From positions 1 to 46,668 of the forward strand of contig JAIQGC010000028.1 in NCBI GenBank assembly GCA_020072805.1: a stretch of 46,668 nt of DNA, in the 5' to 3' direction. Origin of the DNA: Terriglobia bacterium. Lineage in GTDB: Bacteria > Acidobacteriota > Terriglobia > Acidiferrales > UBA7541. Shown piece by piece: positions 15,739-23,278 of the stretch. The notes below the pieces were generated by a model that made no database searches, had not been told where the DNA came from, and worked only from the letters and a program-made list of their open reading frames with translations. Each line of letters begins with the position of its first letter. Within the stretch, counting starts at the first letter, position 1. The position numbers and the translations under genes are program-made.

Positions 15739-15918
15739 ATGGAGACATGGACCAGGGAAAAGCCGATAGGGCCGATTCTGCTCATCACGCTGGGGGTACT
15801 TTTCCTGCTGGATAATTTTGGATGGCTGCCCTGGGAGCGCGTGGAGCGGTTCTGGCCAGTGCTGCTGATTGTCGCGGGGATCATCCTGCTGCGGAAACGT
15901 CTGGGGCAATCATCCTGA
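15739..15918 (+). CDS. Small two-helix membrane protein (LiaI-like), first of three hairpin copies
   Basis: 59 residues, almost all membrane hairpin: PIGPILLITLGVLFLLDNF, a short Trp-rich loop, then FWPVLLIVAGIILLRKR. This matches the LiaI/LiaF-type transmembrane region seen next to envelope-stress regulators. The ATG at 15739 lies 7 bases after the preceding stop; there is no good ribosome binding site, so translation probably depends on coupling. The same hairpin recurs in the next two genes. No catalytic residues are present, so a structural or sensory role is likely. Confidence 0.75.
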   Translation: METWTREKPIGPILLITLGVLFLLDNFGWLPWERVERFWPVLLIVAGIILLRKRLGQSS

Positions 15919-15931
15919 GAGGAGCACGGCA

Positions 15932-16177
15932 ATGATCGAGCGAATTCGTTGTGCCTGTCCGCGCTGCACGATTCGCGGAATCAAGGGTCCGGCCGTGCTA
16001 ATCACGCTGGGGGTGCTGTTCATGCTGGGCCAGTGGCGCGGGGAGTTCTTTGCGTTTCGCTACACCTGGCCGGTGCTGCTCATCGTGCTGGGGCTGATCA
16101 AGCTGGCCGAATCGCTCGCCTCTTCCGAGGGGCATGGAACCAGCGACGCGCAGACGCCGCAAGGACAGGGGCAATAA
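15932..16177 (+). CDS. Small two-helix membrane protein (LiaI-like), second copy
   Basis: 81 residues. A Cys-containing N-terminus (CACPRC) precedes the hairpin GPAVLITLGVLFMLGQW ... YTWPVLLIVLGLIKLAESL, nearly the same as in the preceding gene, followed by a short Gln/Gly-rich tail. AGGAG sits 9 bases before the ATG at 15932. The TAA stop directly abuts the next gene's ATG. CPRC could bind metal or form a disulfide; this is not tested by context. Confidence 0.78.
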   Translation: MIERIRCACPRCTIRGIKGPAVLITLGVLFMLGQWRGEFFAFRYTWPVLLIVLGLIKLAESLASSEGHGTSDAQTPQGQGQ

Positions 16178-17536
16178 ATGGCCATGGGAGCAAACGGACA
16201 ACCGCGACGCAGTTCGCTCTTCAGCGCCCTGGTGCTGATCCTTTTCGGGACGCTCTTTCTTCTGCACAACTACCGCGGAGGGGTCAACTTCGCGGAGCTT
16301 ATCCACCACTGGTGGCCGGTCCTGCTCATTCTGTGGGGAGTTTCGAAGCTCTACGAGCGCACCATGGGACGGCGGGAGGGAGCAAAGGCGCCGACGGTCA
16401 CCGCGGGAGAGATTTTTCTGGTGCTGGGCATGCTCACCCTGGTGGGAGTCTTTGCGCTGGCGGAAATTCTTCCCGGGAAGATCCAGGGCACGGAGCCGCT
16501 GTGGGGAAGCGAATTCACCTATGACGCGGCCGTGGCGCCGCGGGCGGTTTCTCCGACGGCGCGAATTGCCGTGCGCATCCCGCGGGGAAACATCACGGTG
16601 CACACCGCGGACACGCCGGAACTGAAGGTTGCCGCGCAAAAACGGGTGCGCGCGTGGAGCGAGGCGAGAGCGGAGAGCATCGCCAATGGCGTGAGGATCG
16701 AGATTGCCCCGGACGGGGACGACTTTGAGGTGCGCACCAGCGGGACGGACACGCGAGCCGCCAGCGTCAGCGTGGACCTGGAGATCACCGTGCCGCGCAA
16801 GGCGGCGCTCACAATTCGTGATGAGCGCGGCGACGTGGAGGTCAACGACGCAGGCAGCGAGCTGGCGATCAGCACGCGCTACGGCGATGTGACGGTTTTG
16901 AATGCGGGCGCCGGAGTGAGCGTGGAACTGGGGCACGGCGACGTGAGGGTTTCGGGCGTAAAGGGCAACGTGAAGATTTCCGGAAAAGGCGGCGAGGTAG
17001 AGGTCAGCGAGGCGACCGGGGGCCTGACGCTCGACGGGGAATTCTACGGACCCATCCGCGCGGAGAAGGTGGCCAAGGGGGTGCGGTTTATCTCCAGCCG
17101 CACCGATCTGACGCTGACGCAGCTCAACGGGAGGATGGAGGCCAGTTCGGGCAATCTGGACATCTCCAAGTCGTCAGGGGATCTTACCCTGCGCACAAAA
17201 TCGTATGTCGTCAGCCTGGAAGACGTGACCGGACGGATGAACATCGAGAACCGCGGCGGAGACGTCTCCGCGCGGTTCACCACACCGCCGATGGAAGAGA
17301 TTGAGATTACGAATAAGTCCGCGAGCATTTCGCTGACGCTGCCGCGCGCTTCCACGTTCGAACTTTCGGCGGAGTGCCGCTCCGGGGATATTGATTCGGA
17401 ATTCGAAGCGCCCACGCTAAAGAAGACGACGGGAGAATCCGGCGGGGCGCGGCTCGAGGGCAAGGTGGGAACGCGCGGGCCGCGGATTACCTTGAAGACG
17501 AGTTACGGGTCGATTGGGTTGCACAAGGGGTCGTGA
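16178..17536 (+). CDS. LiaI/LiaF-like membrane region fused to a DUF4097 beta-repeat domain
   Basis: 452 residues. The N-terminus has a third copy of the hairpin (SALVLILFGTLFLLHNY ... WWPVLLILWGVSKLYER, about 14-62) and a further membrane segment (EIFLVLGMLTLVGVFALAEI, about 78-97). From about 125 to the end is a long run of short beta strands with recurrent G-D/N-hydrophobic turns (GDVEV, GDVTV, GDVRV, GEVEV, GNLDI, GDLTL, GDVSA), the pattern of the DUF4097 family, probably a solenoid outside the membrane. It is the last and largest gene of the sigma operon and starts immediately after the preceding stop. In Firmicutes, related Lia proteins respond to envelope damage; a similar role here is inference. 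The convergent aroA gene ends 47 bases downstream. Confidence 0.85.
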   Translation: MAMGANGQPRRSSLFSALVLILFGTLFLLHNYRGGVNFAELIHHWWPVLLILWGVSKLYERTMGRREGAKAPTVTAGEIFLVLGMLTLVGVFALAEILPGKIQGTEPLWGSEFTYDAAVAPRAVSPTARIAVRIPRGNITVHTADTPELKVAAQKRVRAWSEARAESIANGVRIEIAPDGDDFEVRTSGTDTRAASVSVDLEITVPRKAALTIRDERGDVEVNDAGSELAISTRYGDVTVLNAGAGVSVELGHGDVRVSGVKGNVKISGKGGEVEVSEATGGLTLDGEFYGPIRAEKVAKGVRFISSRTDLTLTQLNGRMEASSGNLDISKSSGDLTLRTKSYVVSLEDVTGRMNIENRGGDVSARFTTPPMEEIEITNKSASISLTLPRASTFELSAECRSGDIDSEFEAPTLKKTTGESGGARLEGKVGTRGPRITLKTSYGSIGLHKGS

Positions 17537-17548
17537 GAAGAGAAAACC

Positions 17549-17580
17549 GGCCGGGCTAAAGCCCGGCCCCTACAAAAGCC
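17549..17580. repeat. Interspersed palindrome with CTACAAAAGC tail, copy 2
   Basis: GGCCGGGCT-AA-AGCCCGGCC, 9-base perfect arms, followed by CCTACAAAAGCC. It lies exactly between the convergent DUF4097 and aroA genes and could end transcription in both directions. Confidence 0.7.
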
Positions 17581-17583
17581 AGT

Positions 17584-18885
17584 TCAACGCTCGGCCAGGC
17601 GGTCGAGTTCCCTGTAAAACTCGGGATAGGAAACGCCGGCGCATTCGGCGTCGCGGATGACGGTGGTTCCCTGGGCGGCGAGGCCGGCGACGGCGAAGGC
17701 CATGGCGATGCGGTGATCGCCGCGCGGCTCGATTTCCGCGCCGTGCAGCCGCCCTGTCGAGCGGCCTTCGACGCGCAGGCCGTCGGGCCGCTCGTCCACG
17801 TGCGCGCCCATGCGGCGAAGATTTTCGGCGAGAGCGGCGATGCGGTCGCTCTCCTTCACGCGCAGTTCCTTGGCGTCGCGAATTTCGATGCCCTGCTCGG
17901 TGAACGGCCCCAGGGCCGCCAGCATGGGCAGTTCATCGATCAGCAGCGGAATTTGCGGGCCTTCGATGATGCCGCCCTTGAGCTGCGAGCCGCGCACGGC
18001 GATCTGTCCGGTGATCTCGCCGTTGGCCACCAGCGGAGAAAGAATGGTGATCAAGCCGCCCATGGAGGCCAGGGCGTCGAGCACGGCAGTGCGCGTGGGA
18101 TTCAGGCCGACGTTGTGAATGAGCAGGTTGGAGTCGGGCAGGAGCAGTGCGGCGGCGATGAAAAACACGGCGGAAGAAATATCGCCGGGGATATCCAATT
18201 GGCGGGGTTCGAGGCGTCCGCTGGAGGCCATGCCAGAAACGCGCACGGTACGGCCAGTTTTTTCAACGTGCGCGTCGAAGGCTTCCAGGGCCAGTTCGGT
18301 GTGGTCGCGAGTGCGCGCGGGTTCGGTGACCGATGTGACGCCCTCGGCGAAGAGGCCGGCGAGGAGCACGGAGGATTTTACCTGGGCGCTGGCCATGGGC
18401 ATGGGATAGTCAATGGCGCGCAGAGCGCGGCCAGTGATTTCCAGCGGGGCAAAATTGTCCTCGCGGGCGCGGATTTCGGCGCCCATCTGGCGGAGCGGGT
18501 CCACCACGCGGCGCATGGGGCGGCTGCGCAGGGAGGCGTCGCCGGTGAGGGTCGAAGAAAAACGCTGGCCCGCGAGAATGCCGGCGAGGAGGCGCATGGT
18601 GGTGCCGGAGTTGCCGGCGTCGAGAGCGCTGCGGCTGCCGGCGAGCCCGCGCAGGCCTTTTCCGGTGATGCGTACGGTGTCCTTCTCGCGCTTCACTTCG
18701 GCGCCGAGCGCGCGCATGCAGTCGAGCGTGCTCTGGCAATCGGCGGCGGAGGCGAAGTGGCGGAGTTCGCTCGAGCCCTCGGCCAGCGCCGCGAGCATGG
18801 CGTAGCGGTGTGAAATGGATTTATCGCCGGGCGTTTCGATGGCCCCGGTGATGATCTTCGCCGGACGTATGCTCTCTTTTCCCAT
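17584..18885 (-). CDS. aroA: 3-phosphoshikimate 1-carboxyvinyltransferase (EPSP synthase)
   Basis: 433 residues. It joins phosphoenolpyruvate to shikimate-3-phosphate, the sixth step of the chorismate pathway, in the cytoplasm. Family blocks: PGDKSISHRYAMLAAL (about 19-34), LDAGNSGTTMRLLAGILAG (about 88-106), SRPMRRVVDPLRQMGAEI, SAQVKSSVLLAGL, and the C-terminal LRVKESDRI and EPRGDHRIAMAFA. The four short motifs used to define class II EPSP synthases are all present: RDHTE, GDKS, SAQVK and NPTR. That class tends to be less sensitive to glyphosate, but no sensitivity can be read directly. It stands alone among shikimate genes. The ATG at 18885 has only a weak ribosome binding site. Divergent from the S55-like protease gene. 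Confidence 0.97.
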   Translation of the reverse strand: MGKESIRPAKIITGAIETPGDKSISHRYAMLAALAEGSSELRHFASAADCQSTLDCMRALGAEVKREKDTVRITGKGLRGLAGSRSALDAGNSGTTMRLLAGILAGQRFSSTLTGDASLRSRPMRRVVDPLRQMGAEIRAREDNFAPLEITGRALRAIDYPMPMASAQVKSSVLLAGLFAEGVTSVTEPARTRDHTELALEAFDAHVEKTGRTVRVSGMASSGRLEPRQLDIPGDISSAVFFIAAALLLPDSNLLIHNVGLNPTRTAVLDALASMGGLITILSPLVANGEITGQIAVRGSQLKGGIIEGPQIPLLIDELPMLAALGPFTEQGIEIRDAKELRVKESDRIAALAENLRRMGAHVDERPDGLRVEGRSTGRLHGAEIEPRGDHRIAMAFAVAGLAAQGTTVIRDAECAGVSYPEFYRELDRLAER

Positions 18886-18982
18886 GATTCAGTTTACCAT
18901 GCGGGTTTTGGATTTTTCTCCCCGGCGGCGCGGCTTCCCTTCCGTTGCTTCCGGCCATGCCGGGGGGTATGATTTTTGCTTG

Positions 18983-20797
18983 ATGCCCCTGATGAAAACA
19001 TTTCCATCTGTCCTTCCGCGTATTCTGCTTGCTTCAGCGCTGGCGCTTGCGGCCAGCATGCTGCCTGCCTCGGCGCAATCGCCGCCGGCTGCGGCGGCCG
19101 CGACGGGCGAAATCCTCCCGGTGAGCGAAGTGCGCGCGGGGATGAAGGGCTACGCGTACACGATTTTTGCGGGGGATCAGGTGGAGAAGTTCGACCTGGA
19201 AGTGATCGGGGTGCTGCCCAATTTCCTGGGGCCGCGGCAGGCCATCATCCTGGTGCAACTGCTGGGGGCCAAGGTCGAGCACACCGGCGTGGTGGCGGGG
19301 ATGAGCGGCAGCCCGGTGTATCTCGAGGGAAAACTGGCGGGGGCGCTCTCCTTGAAGCTGGGGATATTCACGAAGGAAGCCATCGCCGGGGTCACGCCCA
19401 TCGAGGACGTGCTGCAAGCGCCAGTGAGTTTACCGGGGGCGCAACAAGCGGCACAGTCCGCCGCATCGGCCGTTCTGCCGGAAACTTTTTCCGCGCGCAG
19501 CGGGCTCCCAGCGGCATCGGCGCTGGAGCGCATCGAGACGCCGCTGGTCTTTTCCGGATTTCAGCAGAGCACGCTGCGGGAATTCGCGCCGCAACTGGCG
19601 GGCTACGGATTCGTGGCGGTGCAGGGAGGAACGGCCGAGCCGCGCGCGGATGATGCGCAATTGCACCCCGGGGAAATGGCCGGGATGGTGCTGGTGCAGG
19701 GGGACGCTTCGATCAATTCCGCGTGCACGGTGACGGCGGTGCGCGGCGACCAAGTATTTCTGTGCGGGCACCCGTTTCTGGGGATGGGAACGCTGAGCCT
19801 GCCGATGGCCCGCAGCCGCGTAGTGACCACGCTGGCCTCGAGTCTGGCTTCGACCAAGATCGTGAACGTCGGCGGGCCCATCGGCACGATCACGGCGGAT
19901 CATCTGACGGCGGTGGTGGGCAAGCTGGGCCCGCCGCCGGCGATGATTCCGCTGGACCTGGCGGTGGTCTGGGGCGGCGCAGAAAAACAATTTCATTTCG
20001 AAGTGGCCCACCTGCAGAAACTGACGCCGATGCTGGTGGCCATTTCCACGCTCAACGGGCTGACGCAAAATCCGCTCTACGGCGAAGGAAACACGCTGCA
20101 GGTGACCGGCGAGGTGCGGGTGAAGGGGCATGCGAGCCTGCGCATCGAGAACACCTACGCGCCGGGAGATTCCGGCAACCCGGACGGAATGTCCGTGGCG
20201 CTGGGAATCCTGGGAACGGTATCGCGGCTATTTTCGAATACGTATGAAGAGCCGGCCATCGAGCGTATCTCGCTGCGGGTGGAGAGCGCGGCCGGGAACC
20301 ACTCGTACCGGATCGAAGGCGCGTGGCTGGATACGGCCGAGGTTGCTCCCGGAGGAACCGTGCGGGTTCGGGTGCTGCTGCGGCCCTACCGCGGCGAACC
20401 GCAGATGAAGGAACTCACCTTGCGCGTGCCGGAACAGGCCGCGCGCGGGAAGACGCTGCGCGTGCTGGTAAGCGACGCGGAAGGCCTGAACCGGGCCGCG
20501 CGCGGATTTTTTCCAGGCGGCGCCGGAGCGGAAGGCGGGCTGGAACCGTTCATCGCGCTGCTGAACCGCGAGCGGCGCAACGACCGGGTGTACGCGGGGC
20601 TTTTTCTTCCCGCGCCCACGCTGATTCTGGCGGACAAGGAAATGCCCAACGTGCCGCTTTCGCAACTCAACGTGCTGGACGGAAAATCCGCGCCGGGACC
20701 GGCGCAGATTTTGCGGGAGTCGCTGGCCGGCGAAGATGCCGTGGCGCTAGGCGGGCCGGTCGGCGGAGCGGTTTCGCTGACGCTTGTGGTGCGCTGA
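18983..20797 (+). CDS. Secreted SpoIVB/S55-like serine peptidase-domain protein
   Basis: 604 residues from the ATG at 18983 (18992 is also possible; neither has a strong ribosome binding site, and the frame runs open to 18815). A signal peptide spans about 5-32 (ending ASAQ). Residues about 42-140 match the part of peptidase S55 that carries the catalytic serine: DQVEKFDLEVIGVLPNF, then VVAGMSGSPVYLEGKLAGAL with Ser110. A GHPF motif (His263) in VFLCGHPFLGMG resembles the GH(V/I)ISD histidine motif of SpoIVB but lies after the serine. The C-terminal third is beta-rich and unrecognised. SpoIVB itself is a sporulation signalling protease; here no sporulation genes are seen, so a periplasmic processing role is inferred. 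The beta-propeller gene begins 62 bases later. Confidence 0.82.
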   Translation: MPLMKTFPSVLPRILLASALALAASMLPASAQSPPAAAAATGEILPVSEVRAGMKGYAYTIFAGDQVEKFDLEVIGVLPNFLGPRQAIILVQLLGAKVEHTGVVAGMSGSPVYLEGKLAGALSLKLGIFTKEAIAGVTPIEDVLQAPVSLPGAQQAAQSAASAVLPETFSARSGLPAASALERIETPLVFSGFQQSTLREFAPQLAGYGFVAVQGGTAEPRADDAQLHPGEMAGMVLVQGDASINSACTVTAVRGDQVFLCGHPFLGMGTLSLPMARSRVVTTLASSLASTKIVNVGGPIGTITADHLTAVVGKLGPPPAMIPLDLAVVWGGAEKQFHFEVAHLQKLTPMLVAISTLNGLTQNPLYGEGNTLQVTGEVRVKGHASLRIENTYAPGDSGNPDGMSVALGILGTVSRLFSNTYEEPAIERISLRVESAAGNHSYRIEGAWLDTAEVAPGGTVRVRVLLRPYRGEPQMKELTLRVPEQAARGKTLRVLVSDAEGLNRAARGFFPGGAGAEGGLEPFIALLNRERRNDRVYAGLFLPAPTLILADKEMPNVPLSQLNVLDGKSAPGPAQILRESLAGEDAVALGGPVGGAVSLTLVVR

Positions 20798-20859
20798 AGC
20801 GGCGGCGATCGGAAAAAAGTTCACTGACAGGCGAAGATGGCAGTTTTTCGGGGAGAGCG

Positions 20860-23199
20860 ATGAAAACGAAGGCGTGCAGGAATGTGTTTGCCGGCTTAGT
20901 GGCCGTGATGCTGTTCAGCGGGGCCACGGCGCTGCACGCGGAGCAGACGCACCGCTGGCGGCAGTCCTCCCACGATGAGTTTCTCAAGGGCACGGCCAAC
21001 GGAATCGCCGTGCGCAGCGATGGGCGGCTGGAGGCCGCGCCGCGATTTCTGCTGCTGGCGGATACGGACTCCTCCTATCTGTGGTCGCTGCGGCTGGATG
21101 GCCAGGGGGCGGTTTATGCCGCGGGAGGATCGCCCGCAAAAGTCTTCCGGCTGGATTCCGGGAGCAACAAGCCAGTAAAAGTTTTCGAATCGAGCGAACT
21201 ATCGGCGCAGGCGCTGGCGTTCGACGGCAAGGGCGGATTTTTCGTGGGAACCTCGCCCGACGGCAAGGTCTATCACGTAACGGCGCAGGGACAGAAGACG
21301 GTCTTCTTCGATCCCGGGGCAAAATACATCTGGGATCTGGCGCTGGGCGCCGACGGAACGCTGTATGTGGCCACCGGCGACAAGGGATTGCTCTTTGCCG
21401 TATCGCCCGAGGGCAAGAGCGAACGATTTTATTCAAGCGATGAGGCGCACATCCGGGTGCTGGCGTTCGATGGCCGGGGAAATCTGCTGGCAGGGACCGA
21501 GCCCAACGGGCGCATCCTGCGGTTCGCTCTCGCGCCCGTCAAGCCTGGGCAGGAGCACAGTGCGTTTGTGTTGCTGGAAACCTCGAAGCACGAAGTGACC
21601 GCGCTGGCGACCGCCGGCGACGGAAGTGTTTTCGCCGCGGTGATCGGCGAGAAGCAGCGCCCCGGAGCGGTGGCTGCGCCGGGAGCGGCGCAGGCTTTCA
21701 TTTTTTCTACGGGGCCCGCGGGCAGCGCCGCCGGCGGCGCTGCTCCGGCGATGCCCGCGCCCGGCGCCGGGCAACTCTCTCCACAGATAAAGCCGCTGCT
21801 TTCTCCAGCTCCCGCGCCGCTATCGAGCGCCATTTACCGCATCGCGCCCGACGGTGCGCCCGAAGAGCTATGGAGCTCACGCGAGGAGGCGGTCTATTCG
21901 CTGGGGCTGGACATCTCAGGGCGCGTGCTGGCGGGAACGGGAAACGGCGGGGCGCTGCTGGCGATTGATGGCCGCAAAATTTCGGCACAACTGGCCAAAT
22001 CCGGCGCGGCGCAGGTTACGGGGATTGCACGAGGCACGGACGGGAAAGTGTATCTCTGCACAGCGAATCCGGGAAAGATTTTTTCCGCGGGACCGGAACT
22101 GGAAACGGAGGGCAGCTACGAATCGCGCTCGTTTGACGCGCAGATTTTTTCGCAGTGGGGACGGCTGGAATGGTGGAGCACGATTTCCCCGGATTCCAAC
22201 GGCAAAAGCGCCAACACCCGCCTCTCATTTTTCGTGCGCTCGGGAAACACGGAAGATCCGGGGCGCGAATGGAGCCCCTGGGCCGGGCCGTATACGCGCC
22301 CGGGAGAAACGGTGCATGCCCCGGCGGCGCGCTTTGTGCAGTGGAAAGCGGTGCTGAGGAATGCCAAGGCCGGCGAGGAGATTGACTGGGTGAGCCTGGC
22401 CTATCTGCCGCGCAATGTCGCGCCGGTGCTGGACGCGATCGTGGTGCAGGAGCCGGGAGTGCGCGTGCAGGGGCCGTTCGGGAGCGTAGGAGGAGCCGGG
22501 CAGGCGATGGTGACGCTGAAGCTTCCCGCGCAGAAAGGCGCTTCCGGAGTGTTCGGCGCGCCGGGATTGCCCGGCCTGACGGCAGGGATTACGCCGCAGA
22601 AAATTGACGCGGCGCCGCAAGGGATGGCGCAGAAGGGCTACCGCTCGGTGTTGTGGGCGGCGCACGATGACAACGAGGACGAGCTGCGCTACGCGGTGTA
22701 TTATCGCGGCGAAGCCGAGCACGACTGGAAGCTGCTGAAGGACGGGATCGAGCAGAACTTTTTCAGCTGGGACGCCACGGCGCTTCCCGACGGGGCCTAC
22801 TATTTGAAGATCACGGCGACGGACGCGCCTTCCAATCCGCCGGCGGCGGCGCTCACGGCGGAGCGCGAGAGCGAACGCTTCGAAGTGGACAATACGCCAC
22901 CGGTGGTGGAAGGGCTGCGCGCGGCGCAGAGCACGAAGAAGGGCGGCGGAATCGACGCGCAATGCGTGGTGCGAGACGCCGCGAGCGGAATCGAGCGCGC
23001 GCAGTACAGCCTGGATGGCGGGGAGTGGACGCTGCTCGCTCCCCTTGGCGAGCTGAGCGACGCGGCCGAGGAGCGCTACGAGTGGAGCTTCTTCGGGCTG
23101 GCGCCGGGCGAGCACACGCTGGCGGTGCGGGCCTACGACCGTCAGGAGAACATTGGCAGCGCGAAAATTGTCTTTACGGTGCTAGTGGCCAAGCGTTAA
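20860..23199 (+). CDS. Secreted beta-propeller protein with C-terminal Ig-like domain
   Basis: 779 residues with a signal peptide (about 1-27). Residues about 45-420 repeat the pattern hydrophobic-DGKGxxFVGTSPDGKVY, LALGADGTLYVATGDKGLLF and similar at about 40-residue spacing, typical of NHL/SMP-30-like propellers. A low-complexity Ala/Gly/Pro insert (about 265-325) interrupts it. Residues about 425-520 look like a carbohydrate-binding-type beta-sandwich (EWSPWAGPYTRPGETV), and about 600-779 hold fibronectin/Ig-like domains (FEVDNTPPVVEGLRAAQS, then LAPGEHTLAVRAYDRQEN). The ATG has GGGAGAG four bases upstream. It follows the S55-like gene closely, so the two are probably co-expressed. No enzymatic motif is evident; binding of sugar or protein partners outside the cell is likely. 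Confidence 0.85.
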   Translation: MKTKACRNVFAGLVAVMLFSGATALHAEQTHRWRQSSHDEFLKGTANGIAVRSDGRLEAAPRFLLLADTDSSYLWSLRLDGQGAVYAAGGSPAKVFRLDSGSNKPVKVFESSELSAQALAFDGKGGFFVGTSPDGKVYHVTAQGQKTVFFDPGAKYIWDLALGADGTLYVATGDKGLLFAVSPEGKSERFYSSDEAHIRVLAFDGRGNLLAGTEPNGRILRFALAPVKPGQEHSAFVLLETSKHEVTALATAGDGSVFAAVIGEKQRPGAVAAPGAAQAFIFSTGPAGSAAGGAAPAMPAPGAGQLSPQIKPLLSPAPAPLSSAIYRIAPDGAPEELWSSREEAVYSLGLDISGRVLAGTGNGGALLAIDGRKISAQLAKSGAAQVTGIARGTDGKVYLCTANPGKIFSAGPELETEGSYESRSFDAQIFSQWGRLEWWSTISPDSNGKSANTRLSFFVRSGNTEDPGREWSPWAGPYTRPGETVHAPAARFVQWKAVLRNAKAGEEIDWVSLAYLPRNVAPVLDAIVVQEPGVRVQGPFGSVGGAGQAMVTLKLPAQKGASGVFGAPGLPGLTAGITPQKIDAAPQGMAQKGYRSVLWAAHDDNEDELRYAVYYRGEAEHDWKLLKDGIEQNFFSWDATALPDGAYYLKITATDAPSNPPAAALTAERESERFEVDNTPPVVEGLRAAQSTKKGGGIDAQCVVRDAASGIERAQYSLDGGEWTLLAPLGELSDAAEERYEWSFFGLAPGEHTLAVRAYDRQENIGSAKIVFTVLVAKR

Positions 23200-23240
23200 A
23201 ACGGCTTTCGTCAGTTGCGGAAGAAAGTCTGAAAGCAAGA

Positions 23241-23275
23241 GCCGGGCTGAAGCCCGGCCTCTACAAAAGCGGGGG
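23241..23275. repeat. Interspersed palindrome with CTACAAAAGCGGGG tail, copy 3
   Basis: GCCGGGCT-GA-AGCCCGGC followed by CTCTACAAAAGCGGGG. Its G-rich end runs directly into the GGGGGGAG that serves as ribosome binding site for the gene at 23279. Confidence 0.7.
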
Positions 23276-23278
23276 GAG

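Noticed and set aside
20323-20859. Upstream extension of the propeller protein frame
   Set aside because: It overlaps the S55-like gene in another frame and is Arg/Gly/Ala-rich; the ATG at 20860 has a good ribosome binding site and signal peptide.
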